A DNA stretch of 14,191 nucleotides. It comes from DATECU01 sp035286745 (GTDB lineage: Bacteria; Acidobacteriota; Vicinamibacteria; Fen-336). The notes beneath the pieces were generated by a model. That model saw only the letters and a list, made by a program, of their open reading frames with translations, was not told the origin of the DNA and did not search any database. A program made the position numbers and the translations under genes. The stretch is taken from the NCBI GenBank assembly GCA_035286745.1, contig DATECU010000167.1:1-14191 (forward strand), written 5' to 3'. Shown here piece by piece: positions 7,366-14,178 of the stretch (its first letter is position 1; each line of letters opens with the position of its first letter).

Positions 7366-9308
7366 AGCCGGCCGCCGCTGAGGAGTCCTTCTTCCTCCCC
7401 GAAGAGCTGGAGGAGATCCGCCGCACCTTCTTCGACCAGGGCCGCTCGGCCCTGGAGTCCCTGGCTCACGAGGTGCTGGCCCTGGAGGGCGAGAGGCCCA
7501 GCCCGGACCGCCTGCGCCCCCTGCGCCGCGCCGCCCACACCCTGAAGAGCGACTTCGCCTCCGTGGGCTTCCCGGCGCTCTCCGGCCTGTCGCACGCTCT
7601 GGAGGACGCCCTGCTCTCGCTGGAGCGTTTGGTGCGTCCGGTCAGCGCCCGGCAGACCGATCTGCTGCTGGTGGCGGTGGACGTGCTGCGCGCCGGTCTC
7701 GACGCCGGCGCCCGGGGCGAGGCGGAGCCGGCGGTGGAGGAATCGGTGCGGCGCCTGGCCGGCCTCGGTGAGGAGGCGGCCTCCGACCGCTGGGATCGCC
7801 TCACCGCCGACGCCCGCCGGGCCCTGGCCGAGGGTCGTGCCCGGGGGCTGCTGCCGGTCAGGGTGCTGCTGGGGCTGAGTGCCGGTCGCCGTAATCGTCA
7901 GGCGGCGCTGGCCGATGCCGTCACCCGCTTGGGCCTGACGGTGGTGGCCCAGGAGGGCGAATCGCCGCTCGAGATCTTCGGTCTGGCTGCCGGCGGAGCC
8001 CAGGCCCTGATCCAGCGCAGCCAGGCCCTCAGGGGAGTGACGCTGGCGGTGGAGGAGCTGCCGGAGCTGGCGCTTGGGCCCTCGCTCTCGGTGCGGGCGG
8101 TCGAGGTCGCCGCTTCCGAGGGCGACACCGTGCGGATCGAAGCCCGGCGGGTGGACGAGGTCTTGAACCTGGTGGGGGAGATGGTGATCGCCCGCTCCAC
8201 CATCGCCGGGGTGGCCGAGGAGATCGAGGGGCGGCTGCCTGACGAGCTGGGCTCGCGCCTGTCCGACGCCCTGGTCCTGCTGGGCCGGGTACTCCAGGAC
8301 CTCCAGCGCAGCGCCATGCGCATGCGTATGGTGCCGGCGGACCGGGTATTTCGCCGCTTCAGTCGGGTGGTCCGCGACCTGGGCCGCAAGACCGGCAAGA
8401 AGCTCAGCCTGCGCATCGAGGGAGAGACCACCGAGCTGGACCGGGGGATCCTGGACGCTCTCGAGGAACCGCTCCTCCATCTGGTACGCAATGCCGTCGA
8501 CCACGGCATCGAAACGCCCGCCGAACGCTTGGCCCAGGGTAAGCCGGAAGAGGGCCAGGTGCTGCTGCGGGCCGGGCGCGAAGGCAATCAGATCGTGATC
8601 GAGGTGCGCGACGACGGCCGCGGCATGGACCCCGTCGCCATCAAGGATCGGAGCCTCGCGCTGGGCTTGCTCGGCCCCGACGAACTGGGCGCCCTCTCCG
8701 ACGACGCCGCCCGCCAGTTGATCTTCAGCCCCGGCCTGTCTACCGCCCGCGAGGTCACCGAGACCTCGGGCCGCGGCATCGGCCTCGACGTGGTGCGGAG
8801 CGCGGTCGAAGCCCTGAAGGGCTCGGTGCGGGCGGAGAACAACCCAGGCGCCGGTGCCGCCTTCTTGATCCGGGTGCCGCTGACCGTCGCCATCATCCAG
8901 GCGCTGCTCTTTAGGGTGGGAGGGCGCCACCTGGCGGTGCCCCTCCCCTCGGTGGTCGAGATCGCCCGGCAGAGCGAAGTCCCCATCCAACCCTTGCAGT
9001 CGGGCGAGGTGTTCCGGCTGCGGGGCGAAGTCCTGGGTCTGCTGCGCCTACCGCGCCTTCTGGGCTTCACCGGGCCCGCCGGCACCGACGGCTACGTGGT
9101 GGTGTTGCAGTGCGGGGCGGGCCGCTTCGGGGTGGCGGTCGACGACTTGGACGGCGAGCAGGAGCTGGTGATCAAGGCCGTCCACGACCGCTGGATCAAG
9201 ACCCCGCTGGTCGCCGGGGCTTCCGTGCTGGGCGGGGGCACCTTAGTCCTCATCCTGGACGTGCCCGCCCTCTACCGGACCGCCCTCTCTTGCGGAGGTG
9301 CGTCGTGA
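7362..9308 (+). CDS. cheA: CheA chemosensory histidine kinase
   Basis: CheA is the central kinase that phosphorylates CheY and CheB in response to receptors. The 648 residues hold an N-terminal Hpt domain with phosphorylatable H59 in AAHTLKS (57-63), a short divergent P2-like region (about 162-233), and the P3 dimerisation helices starting at RVDEVLNLVGEMVIARST (263-280). The HATPase domain follows, with N box HLVRNAVDHG (373-382), G1 DDGRGMD (417-423) and G2 SGRGIGLDVV (469-478). A C-terminal CheW-like regulatory domain (about 510-642) completes it. The Hpt box reads HTLKSDFASVGF, with serine where most CheAs have glycine after HTLK. The GTG start overlaps the cheR stop by four bases (GTGA). 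All catalytic boxes look intact. No receiver domain is fused, in contrast to Myxococcus FrzE. Confidence 0.96.
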   Translation: MKPAAAEESFFLPEELEEIRRTFFDQGRSALESLAHEVLALEGERPSPDRLRPLRRAAHTLKSDFASVGFPALSGLSHALEDALLSLERLVRPVSARQTDLLLVAVDVLRAGLDAGARGEAEPAVEESVRRLAGLGEEAASDRWDRLTADARRALAEGRARGLLPVRVLLGLSAGRRNRQAALADAVTRLGLTVVAQEGESPLEIFGLAAGGAQALIQRSQALRGVTLAVEELPELALGPSLSVRAVEVAASEGDTVRIEARRVDEVLNLVGEMVIARSTIAGVAEEIEGRLPDELGSRLSDALVLLGRVLQDLQRSAMRMRMVPADRVFRRFSRVVRDLGRKTGKKLSLRIEGETTELDRGILDALEEPLLHLVRNAVDHGIETPAERLAQGKPEEGQVLLRAGREGNQIVIEVRDDGRGMDPVAIKDRSLALGLLGPDELGALSDDAARQLIFSPGLSTAREVTETSGRGIGLDVVRSAVEALKGSVRAENNPGAGAAFLIRVPLTVAIIQALLFRVGGRHLAVPLPSVVEIARQSEVPIQPLQSGEVFRLRGEVLGLLRLPRLLGFTGPAGTDGYVVVLQCGAGRFGVAVDDLDGEQELVIKAVHDRWIKTPLVAGASVLGGGTLVLILDVPALYRTALSCGGAS

Positions 9309-10408
9309 TGGAGCGGCGGCCCATCCGTGCCCTGGTGGTGGACGATTCGGCCACCATGCGCAAGACGCTCTCCACCATCCTCTCCCGCGACCCTGGCATC
9401 GAGGTGGTGGCCACCGCGGTCGACGGCCTGGCGGCCCTGCGCAAGCTGGCCCGCTTCCGGCCCGACGTGGTGACCCTGGACCTGGAAATGCCCGGCATGG
9501 ACGGTCTGGACGTGCTCCGGGAGATGGTGGCCCAGAGCGAGGCCCCGGTCCTGGTGGTGAGCGCCTACACGCCGCGGGGCGCCGATCTCACGGTGACCGC
9601 TCTCAGCCTGGGGGCCGTGGATGCGGTCGCCAAACCCGGCCCCGGCGGCGGTGGGGTGGAGGCCATGGCCAGCGAGCTGCTTGCCAAGGTCCACGCGGTA
9701 GCGGGCCGGCGCTGGCGCCGCCCTCCCACCTGGCGCATAACTGATGCGGCGGCGGTGAAGCCGCTGCGGCGCATCCTCCATCCGGCGGCGGCCCGGACCG
9801 TGGTGGCGGTTGGCGTCTCCACCGGTGGGCCGGCCGCCCTCAACTTCCTGATTCCCCGGCTGCCCGCCGAGCTGCCGGCGGCGATGGTGGTGGTGCAACA
9901 CATGCCGGTGGGCTTCACCGAAATGCTCGCCCAACGCTTGAACCAGGCCAGCGCGGTCCAGGTTCGCGAGGCGCGGGACGGCGAGCCCCTGCGCAACGGC
10001 ACCGTGCTGATCGCCCCCGCCGGCCGCCACATCCGGGTGCGTCACCTGGAGCCGGAGCCCATCGTGCTGCTGGGCGGCGGCCCCGCCGTCTCCGGGCACT
10101 GCCCCTCGGCCGACGTGCTGTTCCATTCGGTGGCCGCCGAGTTCGGCCGCCGGTCGGTGGGCGTGCTGCTCACCGGCATGGGCGAGGACGGAGCCTCGGG
10201 TCTGCTCGCCGTCAGGCGCATGGGGGGCAGGACGCTGGCCCAGGACGAGGAGTCCTCGGTCGTCTTTGGCATGCCCAAAGCGGCCATCCTGCGGGGTGCG
10301 GTCGAGCAGGTCCTGCCCCTGGAGCGAATGCCGGACGCCATCACCGCCGCCACCTACCCTTTGGAGACCGCGGTGATGAGCCTCGCCGGGGCGAGAGAGG
10401 CCCTATGA
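9308..10408 (+). CDS. cheB: CheB receptor methylesterase/deamidase with receiver domain
   Basis: CheB removes methyl groups from chemoreceptors when phosphorylated by CheA, and deamidates glutamines. The 366-residue protein has a receiver domain (about 5-125; acidic pair D12-D13, phosphoacceptor D58, S85, K109) and a methylesterase domain (about 164-345). The catalytic triad is visible as S171 in GVSTGGPAAL, H198 in VVVQHMP and D294 in TGMGEDGASG. The linker between domains (about 130-162) is arginine-rich. ATG 9308 overlaps the cheA TGA by one base (TGATG) and follows a strong GGAGGTG ribosome site (9294-9300); GTG 9305 directly before it is an alternative. A longer frame open from 9110 is ruled out because it overlaps the CheW-like domain of cheA and has no family sequence. 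Confidence 0.96.
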   Translation: MERRPIRALVVDDSATMRKTLSTILSRDPGIEVVATAVDGLAALRKLARFRPDVVTLDLEMPGMDGLDVLREMVAQSEAPVLVVSAYTPRGADLTVTALSLGAVDAVAKPGPGGGGVEAMASELLAKVHAVAGRRWRRPPTWRITDAAAVKPLRRILHPAAARTVVAVGVSTGGPAALNFLIPRLPAELPAAMVVVQHMPVGFTEMLAQRLNQASAVQVREARDGEPLRNGTVLIAPAGRHIRVRHLEPEPIVLLGGGPAVSGHCPSADVLFHSVAAEFGRRSVGVLLTGMGEDGASGLLAVRRMGGRTLAQDEESSVVFGMPKAAILRGAVEQVLPLERMPDAITAATYPLETAVMSLAGAREAL

Positions 10409-11253
10409 CGGAACGCGACACGGTGATGCGGATCTTCTCCCACGGCGAGGAGCTCCTGGAAGTGCTGCGCCGCGGCCGGCGCTTCACCGAGGAGCTCTTG
10501 GCGGAAAACGAACGGTTGCGCTTCCAGGTGGTGAAGGTGGAGTCGGAGAAGATCCAGCTCCAGAACACCCTGGAGAGCGAGGTCTCGGCCAGCCGCCAGG
10601 AGAGCCTGCAGCTCCGGCGCCGGGTGGAGCACCTGGAGAAGCGCTTCGAAGAGGTGGAAGCGGAGAACCACGACTTCGCGCTCCGGTATGCGGAAGTGAG
10701 CCAGGAGAACGAGAACCTGGCCAACCTCTACGTGGCCAGCTATCGGCTGCACTCCACGCTCGACCCCTCCGAGGTCACCGAGATCATCTGCGAGATCATG
10801 GTGGACCTGGTGGGAGCCGACGAGTTCGGCCTCTTGATGATGGACGAGCGCAACAACGAGCTCACCCCGATTCGGGTGGAGGGCCAGGTCAAGGACTACC
10901 CGCCCCACATCCTGGTCGGCGAGGGAGTGATGGGCCAGGCGGTCCGGGAGGGTCGCGCTCTCTACCAGGACGATCCGGCCCTGGAGCCGCCGCTGGCGGT
11001 GATCCCGCTGCAGATCAAGGGTCACTCGGTAGGTGCGCTGGTGATCATGCGCATGCTCCACGGCAAGCGCCAGTTCAGCGCCATCGCCAAGGAGCTTCTG
11101 GGCCTGTTGGCGGGCCACGCCGCCACCGCGCTCATGTCGTCACGACTCTATTCGGCCGTGGACCGGAAGCTCAAGACCATCGAGGGCTTCATGGAGCTAA
11201 TCAAGACCGGGCCGCGGGCCGAAGCGGCGCCGGAGCTAAAGAGGGTGCGATGA
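10405..11253 (+). CDS. Coiled-coil and GAF domain protein in the chemosensory operon
   Basis: I do not recognise a named family for this 282-residue protein. Residues 11-110 are rich in E, R, L, Q and K with heptad-like leucines (for example LLAENERLRFQV and RRRVEHLEKRF), predicting a long coiled coil. Residues about 112-248 read as a GAF domain: YRLHSTLDPSEVTEIICEIMVDLVGADEF, then LVGEGVMGQAVREGR, IPLQIKGHSVGALVI and FSAIAKELLGLLAGHAATAL. A short charged tail follows. There is no signal peptide, membrane segment, HAMP, histidine kinase domain or chemoreceptor signalling tip, so it is a cytoplasmic GAF protein of unknown ligand, probably dimeric. It overlaps cheB by ATGA and the next cheY by ATGA, so it is translated with the pathway and likely acts in it, for example as a sensory modulator or scaffold (inference). 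Confidence 0.85.
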   Translation: MTERDTVMRIFSHGEELLEVLRRGRRFTEELLAENERLRFQVVKVESEKIQLQNTLESEVSASRQESLQLRRRVEHLEKRFEEVEAENHDFALRYAEVSQENENLANLYVASYRLHSTLDPSEVTEIICEIMVDLVGADEFGLLMMDERNNELTPIRVEGQVKDYPPHILVGEGVMGQAVREGRALYQDDPALEPPLAVIPLQIKGHSVGALVIMRMLHGKRQFSAIAKELLGLLAGHAATALMSSRLYSAVDRKLKTIEGFMELIKTGPRAEAAPELKRVR

Positions 11254-11636
11254 AGACGGTACTCATTGCCGACGATTCACAGACCGCGCTCATGCTGGTG
11301 AAGACCACTTTGCAGCGCATCCCGGGCCTCGATTTCCTGGCGGCCGGCAACGGCAAGGAGGCGCTGGCGCTCATGGGCCGGAAGCCGGTGGACCTCCTGG
11401 TCACCGACATCAACATGCCCGAGATGGACGGCATCAGCCTGGTGCGTGAGGTGCGCAAGACCAAGAGCGCTCGCGAGCTGCCCATCTTGATCATCACCGC
11501 CAAGGGTGAGGACGAAGCCCGGGATCAGGGTTTGGCGCTGGGGGCCAACGCCTACGTGCTGAAGCCGCTCTCGGGCAAGGAACTCTTCGACCTGGCCAGG
11601 AGGCTCTTGGAGACCGCCCCCGCGGTCGAGGTGTAG
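11250..11636 (+). CDS. cheY: CheY-like single-domain response regulator
   Basis: A stand-alone receiver of 128 residues, the likely phosphorylated output of this CheA. The fold residues are all present: D8-D9 acidic pair, phosphoacceptor D53 in VTDINMPEMDG, T83 in ILIITAKGE, and K105 in YVLKPLSGKEL. It resembles CheY in the short alpha4-beta5 segment (GANAYVLKP), but whether it binds flagellar FliM or a gliding/pilus target cannot be read from sequence. The ATG overlaps the preceding stop by four bases, and it is the last gene of the operon. No CheC, CheX or CheZ phosphatase gene follows, so dephosphorylation would depend on intrinsic decay or on proteins encoded elsewhere. Confidence 0.93.
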   Translation: MKTVLIADDSQTALMLVKTTLQRIPGLDFLAAGNGKEALALMGRKPVDLLVTDINMPEMDGISLVREVRKTKSARELPILIITAKGEDEARDQGLALGANAYVLKPLSGKELFDLARRLLETAPAVEV

Positions 11637-11906
11637 GGCGAAACCAGAGCGGCCAGCAAACAGCGATCGGCCGTCAGCAACGGACGGCGACGCGGCAGAC
11701 GATGATGGTATCCGCGGCCTCGGTCGCACGGGAGGCCCTGCGCCGATGGGGACGGGCTGGCCAAGAGACCTCATGGGCGGCGGGACGGCTGCGTCCTTGC
11801 GATCTGAGCTCTGACAGACCAGTGGCCGGTTCGCTCGGAAGCGCGACCGCGCCTCGGGCCGGGGCAGGAAGCCCATACACCCGTCCTCCATGATATGGTT
11901 ACCCAT
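11637..11906. other. 270 bp spacer between cheY and vapB
   Basis: No convincing gene is seen. It contains a hairpin soon after cheY, a possible minus-strand fragment resembling a PIN-toxin C-terminus (LLTADRCLLAAL, about 11639-11690), and at its right end the -10-like hexamer and palindrome of vapB. A 63-codon open frame at 11702-11893 has low-complexity Ala/Arg/Ser content and no recognisable domain. Confidence 0.6.
11670..11688 (+). terminator. Hairpin downstream of cheY
   Basis: GCCGTC (11670-11675) and GACGGC (11683-11688) form a perfect 6 bp stem with a 7 base loop, 34 bases after the cheY stop. No T-tract follows, so intrinsic termination would be weak. Confidence 0.35.
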
Positions 11907-11908
11907 AT
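11893..11908 (+). promoter_or_regulatory. Operator-like palindrome and -10 hexamer over the vapB start
   Basis: ATATGG-TTAC-CCATAT is a perfect 6 bp inverted repeat with a 4 base centre. It covers the -10-like hexamer TATGGT (11894-11899) and extends into the vapB ATG at 11907. VapB antitoxins with or without VapC usually repress their own promoter through such dyads, so this is a likely autoregulatory operator. There is no Shine-Dalgarno, consistent with a leaderless transcript. Confidence 0.5.
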
Positions 11909-12152
11909 GAAGACGACCGTAGAGATCGCCGACTCGCTGTTGGCGGAGGCCAGGAAGGTAGCCGCTCGGGAACAGACGACCGTCAAGGCCCTGGTCGAGG
12001 AAGGCCTACGGCGGGCGCTCGCGGAACGTCAGCATGGTTCCGCGTTTCGGCTGCGTAAGGCGACCTTCCCCGGTCGCGGGCTTCAGGCGGGGGTGAGCGA
12101 GGGTTCCTGGGAGCGGATCCGCGGGCTGATCTACGAGGGCCGCGGCGCGTGA
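11907..12152 (+). CDS. vapB: VapB-type antitoxin
   Basis: An 81-residue antitoxin that would bind and neutralise the adjacent PIN toxin and repress the operon. The N-terminal segment MKTTVEIADSLLAEARKVAA followed by TTVKALVEEGLRRAL is the ribbon-helix-helix pattern of this antitoxin group: one strand, then two helices. The remaining C-terminal part (about 45-81, with FRLRKATFPGRGL and SWERIRGLIYEGR) would be the toxin-binding tail. The ATG at 11907 is preferred over the in-frame ATG at 11895 because family members begin MKTT/MRTT and the earlier ATG lies inside the -10-like hexamer and palindrome. It overlaps vapC by four bases (GTGA). Confidence 0.88.
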   Translation: MKTTVEIADSLLAEARKVAAREQTTVKALVEEGLRRALAERQHGSAFRLRKATFPGRGLQAGVSEGSWERIRGLIYEGRGA

Positions 12153-12586
12153 TCGCCATCGACACCAACCTCCTCGTCTACGCGCATCGCGAGGATTCCG
12201 CCTGGCACCAGGTTGCCCATGAGCTTGTTGCCGGGCTCGCGGCGGCGAAGGCCGAGTGGGCCATTCCCTGGCCTTGCCTCCACGAGTTTCTGGCTATCGT
12301 GACCCACCCGCGCATCTACCGCCCCCCCACGCCGCTGCGCCGCGCGCTCGACCAGGTGGAAGCCTGGATCGAGTCCCCCACTCTGGTCGTGCTTTCCGAG
12401 TCCCCTGGCTACTGGCCCGTCCTCAGGCCCCTGCTTGCGGCTGGACACGCCGTCGGGCCCTTGGTTCACGACGCTCGGGTGGCCGCGCTCTGCCTGCATC
12501 ACGGGGTGAGCGAGTTGTGGACGGCCGACCGCGACTTCGGGCGCTGGCGCGGGGTCAAGGTCCGCAACCCCCTGGTCCGGCCCTGA
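12149..12586 (+). CDS. vapC: VapC-type PIN-domain ribonuclease toxin
   Basis: A 145-residue PIN-domain endoribonuclease, the toxin partner of the preceding antitoxin. The magnesium-binding acidic residues are in place: D5 in MIAIDTNLLVYAH, E46 in PCLHEFLAIV, D108 in LVHDARVAAL, and D127/D129 in LWTADRDFGRW. Length and spacing are normal for VapC, and nothing looks inactivated. The start is the GTG that overlaps the vapB stop, giving translational coupling with the antitoxin made first. RNA target specificity cannot be told from sequence. Its position at the boundary between the core che operon and the insertion-sequence remnant suggests accessory DNA. Confidence 0.93.
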   Translation: MIAIDTNLLVYAHREDSAWHQVAHELVAGLAAAKAEWAIPWPCLHEFLAIVTHPRIYRPPTPLRRALDQVEAWIESPTLVVLSESPGYWPVLRPLLAAGHAVGPLVHDARVAALCLHHGVSELWTADRDFGRWRGVKVRNPLVRP

Positions 12587-12611
12587 GTGCCGGGCGAGCT
12601 TCTGACGCCTG

Positions 12612-12627
12612 GGTGGGGGTCCCCACC
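12612..12627 (+). terminator. Palindrome 25 bp after vapC
   Basis: GGTGGGG (12612-12618), two bases, CCCCACC (12621-12627): a 7 bp perfect stem with a very small loop, so possibly a protein-binding dyad or cruciform rather than an RNA hairpin. No T-tract follows. Confidence 0.35.
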
Positions 12628-12696
12628 GTCCCGATCGTTGTGGCCTACCGACTGGCCTCGCCCCTGACGGCACCGGGGCCAGCTTCCTGGCTCCCC

Positions 12697-12717
12697 TGAC
12701 CCCCCAACAAGGGGTCA
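12697..12717. terminator. Hairpin TGACCCC/GGGGTCA in the convergent spacer
   Basis: TGACCCC (12697-12703) and GGGGTCA (12711-12717) pair perfectly around a 7 base loop CCAACAA. It can form on transcripts of either strand. No T-run is present on either side. Confidence 0.4.
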
Positions 12718-12799
12718 ACGCCGGTCGCCCCCCCCGAGTTCGAATACCCACATCAGGCCTGTCCCGCGGCTCCCGTCCAACTCAGGCCTTGCGCAGTCG

Positions 12800-12814
12800 G
12801 CCCCCTCGGGGGGC
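12800..12814 (-). terminator. GC hairpin downstream of the HXXEE gene
   Basis: GCCCCC (12800-12805) and GGGGGC (12809-12814) form a 6 bp all-GC stem with a 3 base loop, 57 bases past the stop of the minus-strand HXXEE gene. It is a candidate terminator for that gene but lacks a T-tract. Confidence 0.35.
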
Positions 12815-12870
12815 GTGGCGTCGCTCGGTCACGGCCGCGGAAGCCCTGCTGTTGGGCAGCCCGCTCCTCC

Positions 12871-13380
12871 TCACGACGTGCGCGCCCACGCCAGAAGGCC
12901 CAGAAGGGCAGGGCCATGGAGCAGAACCGCGAGCAAGGGCAGCAGGCGCCACTGCTCCCGCGACATCCATCCGGCCCCGCGCAGGCGATGGAGCACGGCC
13001 ACGCTCGTCGGAGCCTCGACAAGAGCGGCGGTGATCACACCAGGAGCGTAGCCTCCCAGGAGGACGACGCCCAAGACGTGCGCGAGGACGTTCAGTGCCA
13101 TCACCGCTTGGAGCACCACGAGAGCGTACGAAGCTTGATCCCACAAGCGCGCAAGGAGAAGAAGCCCGAACGCAATTGCTGTCACGAGAACCAGCGCGCT
13201 ACAGTACTGCTGCGCAGAGGGCAGCAAGACCGGACGCCCGAGCAGCCGGCTCCAAGTCGCCTCAAGCCGTGGCATGGCTGGCCCTATGGCGAGTGCCTCC
13301 TCCAGGTTGTGCACGAAGAGAGCGATTGGAATGATCCCCAGGCCAGTTAGGCGTCGCGGCTCACGCTGCGTCATCACCAT
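12871..13380 (-). CDS. HXXEE-motif integral membrane protein
   Basis: A 169-residue polytopic membrane protein of the HXXEE family, whose biochemical function is not established; conserved His and Glu residues suggest metal binding. The signature H24-N-L-E27-E28 lies in the first hydrophobic segment (IIPIALFVHNLEEALAI). The second conserved block is H101 followed by GVVLLGGYAPGVITA (103-117), the H...YxPG..TA pattern of the family. Hydrophobic segments at about 14-32, 60-78, 86-108, 112-130 and 146-164 give four to five membrane spans. The ATG at 13380 is chosen because the family sequence begins about ten residues later; a second ATG is at 13374, and no ribosome site is obvious at either. 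The open frame extends upstream to 13692 but only through insertion-sequence remnant. It is a single gene, convergent with vapBC. Confidence 0.85.
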   Translation of the reverse strand: MVMTQREPRRLTGLGIIPIALFVHNLEEALAIGPAMPRLEATWSRLLGRPVLLPSAQQYCSALVLVTAIAFGLLLLARLWDQASYALVVLQAVMALNVLAHVLGVVLLGGYAPGVITAALVEAPTSVAVLHRLRGAGWMSREQWRLLPLLAVLLHGPALLGLLAWARTS

Positions 13381-13454
13381 GCACACCAATGTCTGCCCAA
13401 CACCCCGACTCACCTGCGAGCGGCGCCCCGTGTGGTCATGCGTCGATCGATAGG

Positions 13455-13470
13455 TGCAATGATGCAATGG
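13455..13470 (+). repeat. 8 bp imperfect tandem repeat at the IS left boundary
   Basis: TGCAATGA (13455-13462) is followed directly by TGCAATGG (13463-13470), differing at one base. The second copy runs into the left inverted repeat of the IS remnant, so it may mark the insertion target. Confidence 0.4.
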
Positions 13471-13478
13471 ACTCCTCC
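13468..13478 (+). repeat. Left inverted repeat of the IS remnant
   Basis: TGGACTCCTCC is the exact reverse complement of 14179-14189. It lies 59 bases before the transposase start, as expected for IS1111-type subterminal repeats. Confidence 0.75.
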
Positions 13479-13537
13479 TTGCGGCGCGCCAGGCACCGAT
13501 GTGCCAGGATCGCCTTGGAAAGGACAAGGAGGACCAT

Positions 13538-13878
13538 ATGGGAGAGCATACCGTCGTTGGCGTGGACGTCGCAAAGTCGGTCTTCGAAGTCGCCGTGTCC
13601 AAGCAGCCGGGGTCCAGTGGCTTGAAGCGCCGGCTGGGGAGGATTAAGCGTGAGGGACTCCTACCTCCGCATGCTCCTGATCCACGGCGCAAGGTCCGTC
13701 CTCTGCCACGCCAAGAAGGCGAAGGAGCACGACCACCTCAGGACCTGGGCACCTCGCCCTGGAGCGGCGGGCCAAGCACAACAAGGCGGCGGTGGCCCTT
13801 GCCAACAAGCTCGCCCGCATCGCCTGGGCGGTGTGGAAGCGCGGGTGCAACTTCGAGTCGCGACCGAAGGCCGCCTAA
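13538..13878 (+). pseudogene. IS110-family transposase, internal deletion plus frameshifts
   Basis: The N-terminal 25 codons (MGEHTVVGVDVAKSVFEVAV and onward) are the start of an IS110 DEDD/RuvC-like transposase, with the first catalytic aspartate at D10. They are joined directly to the C-terminal region: SSGLKRRLGRI, then after a small frame change DSYLRMLLIHGARSVLCHAKK, then after a further one-base shift near 13751 LALERRAKHNKAAVALANKL and ARIAWAVWKRG up to TAA 13876-13878. A full protein is about 340 residues; only about 113 codons remain. The middle, with the other acidic catalytic residues, is missing, while the segment resembling the SSGGK region around the serine nucleophile is kept. 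It cannot encode an active enzyme. Confidence 0.85.
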
Positions 13879-14178
13879 CCAGAGAACGAAAGGACTCGCC
13901 CCGGCACTGCACGAGTGAAGAACCTGATGGCGAAACAGGTGGGACCGGCAAGGGAGAAGCCGAGAACAGCGGTGGCCTTCGAGGTCGCTGTCAACGATTG
14001 GCTCCCCTTGCGCGAATTCCATCATGGCCCGGAGCTGACACGGCTCCTACGAGGCCGAAGATACGTTTGCAGTCCCGACCCTCTCGCTGTCGCGTGCCTC
14101 ACCTCCGCGCGGTGCCGACTCGCCCTCAGGGCTTCAAGGAACGGAGGTTCGATGAGCTGACATCACTTCCCTCTTGAC
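13879..14178 (+). other. Right noncoding arm of the IS remnant, possible bridge-RNA region
   Basis: This 300 bp arm has no plausible gene. It contains a clear hairpin, ACCTG-atggcgaaa-CAGGT (13922-13940), and sequence of the kind found downstream of IS1111-type transposases (ACCTGATGGCGAAACAGGT). In the IS1111 subgroup the guide RNA is encoded in the right end, so a bridge RNA or its remnant may lie here. Individual loops and guide segments cannot be assigned by eye. Confidence 0.4.

Larger units (their letters stand above)
12587..12870. other. 284 bp hairpin-rich convergent spacer between vapC and the HXXEE gene
   Basis: No gene is seen on either strand. It holds three strong inverted repeats (12612-12627, 12697-12717, 12800-12814) and an 8 bp direct repeat TCAGGCCT at 12753-12760 and 12782-12789. 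Since the flanking genes converge, the hairpins are likely to serve as transcription ends for both. Confidence 0.6.

Noticed and set aside
7347..8990. 547-codon minus-strand open frame opposite cheA
   Set aside because: It is the antisense mirror of the CheA frame, His/Gln/Gly-rich with no domain, while CheA is certain.
10405..11253. The GAF/coiled-coil protein as a cytoplasmic chemoreceptor
   Set aside because: It lacks the conserved receptor signalling-tip hairpin and methylation-type helices, so it cannot be called a methyl-accepting protein.
11702..11893. 63-codon open frame between cheY and vapB
   Set aside because: There is no ribosome site or domain, composition is low-complexity Ala/Arg/Ser/Gly, and it ends within the vapB promoter region.
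12735..12760. Possible tRNA 3' half suggested by GAGTTCGAATACCCAC
   Set aside because: The TTCGAAT is not flanked by a complementary 5 bp T-stem, and no acceptor, D or anticodon arm can be formed around it on either strand.
13381..13692. N-terminal extension of the HXXEE protein up to 13692
   Set aside because: The added residues are antisense to the IS transposase remnant and show no homology; the membrane-protein family begins just after the ATG at 13380.
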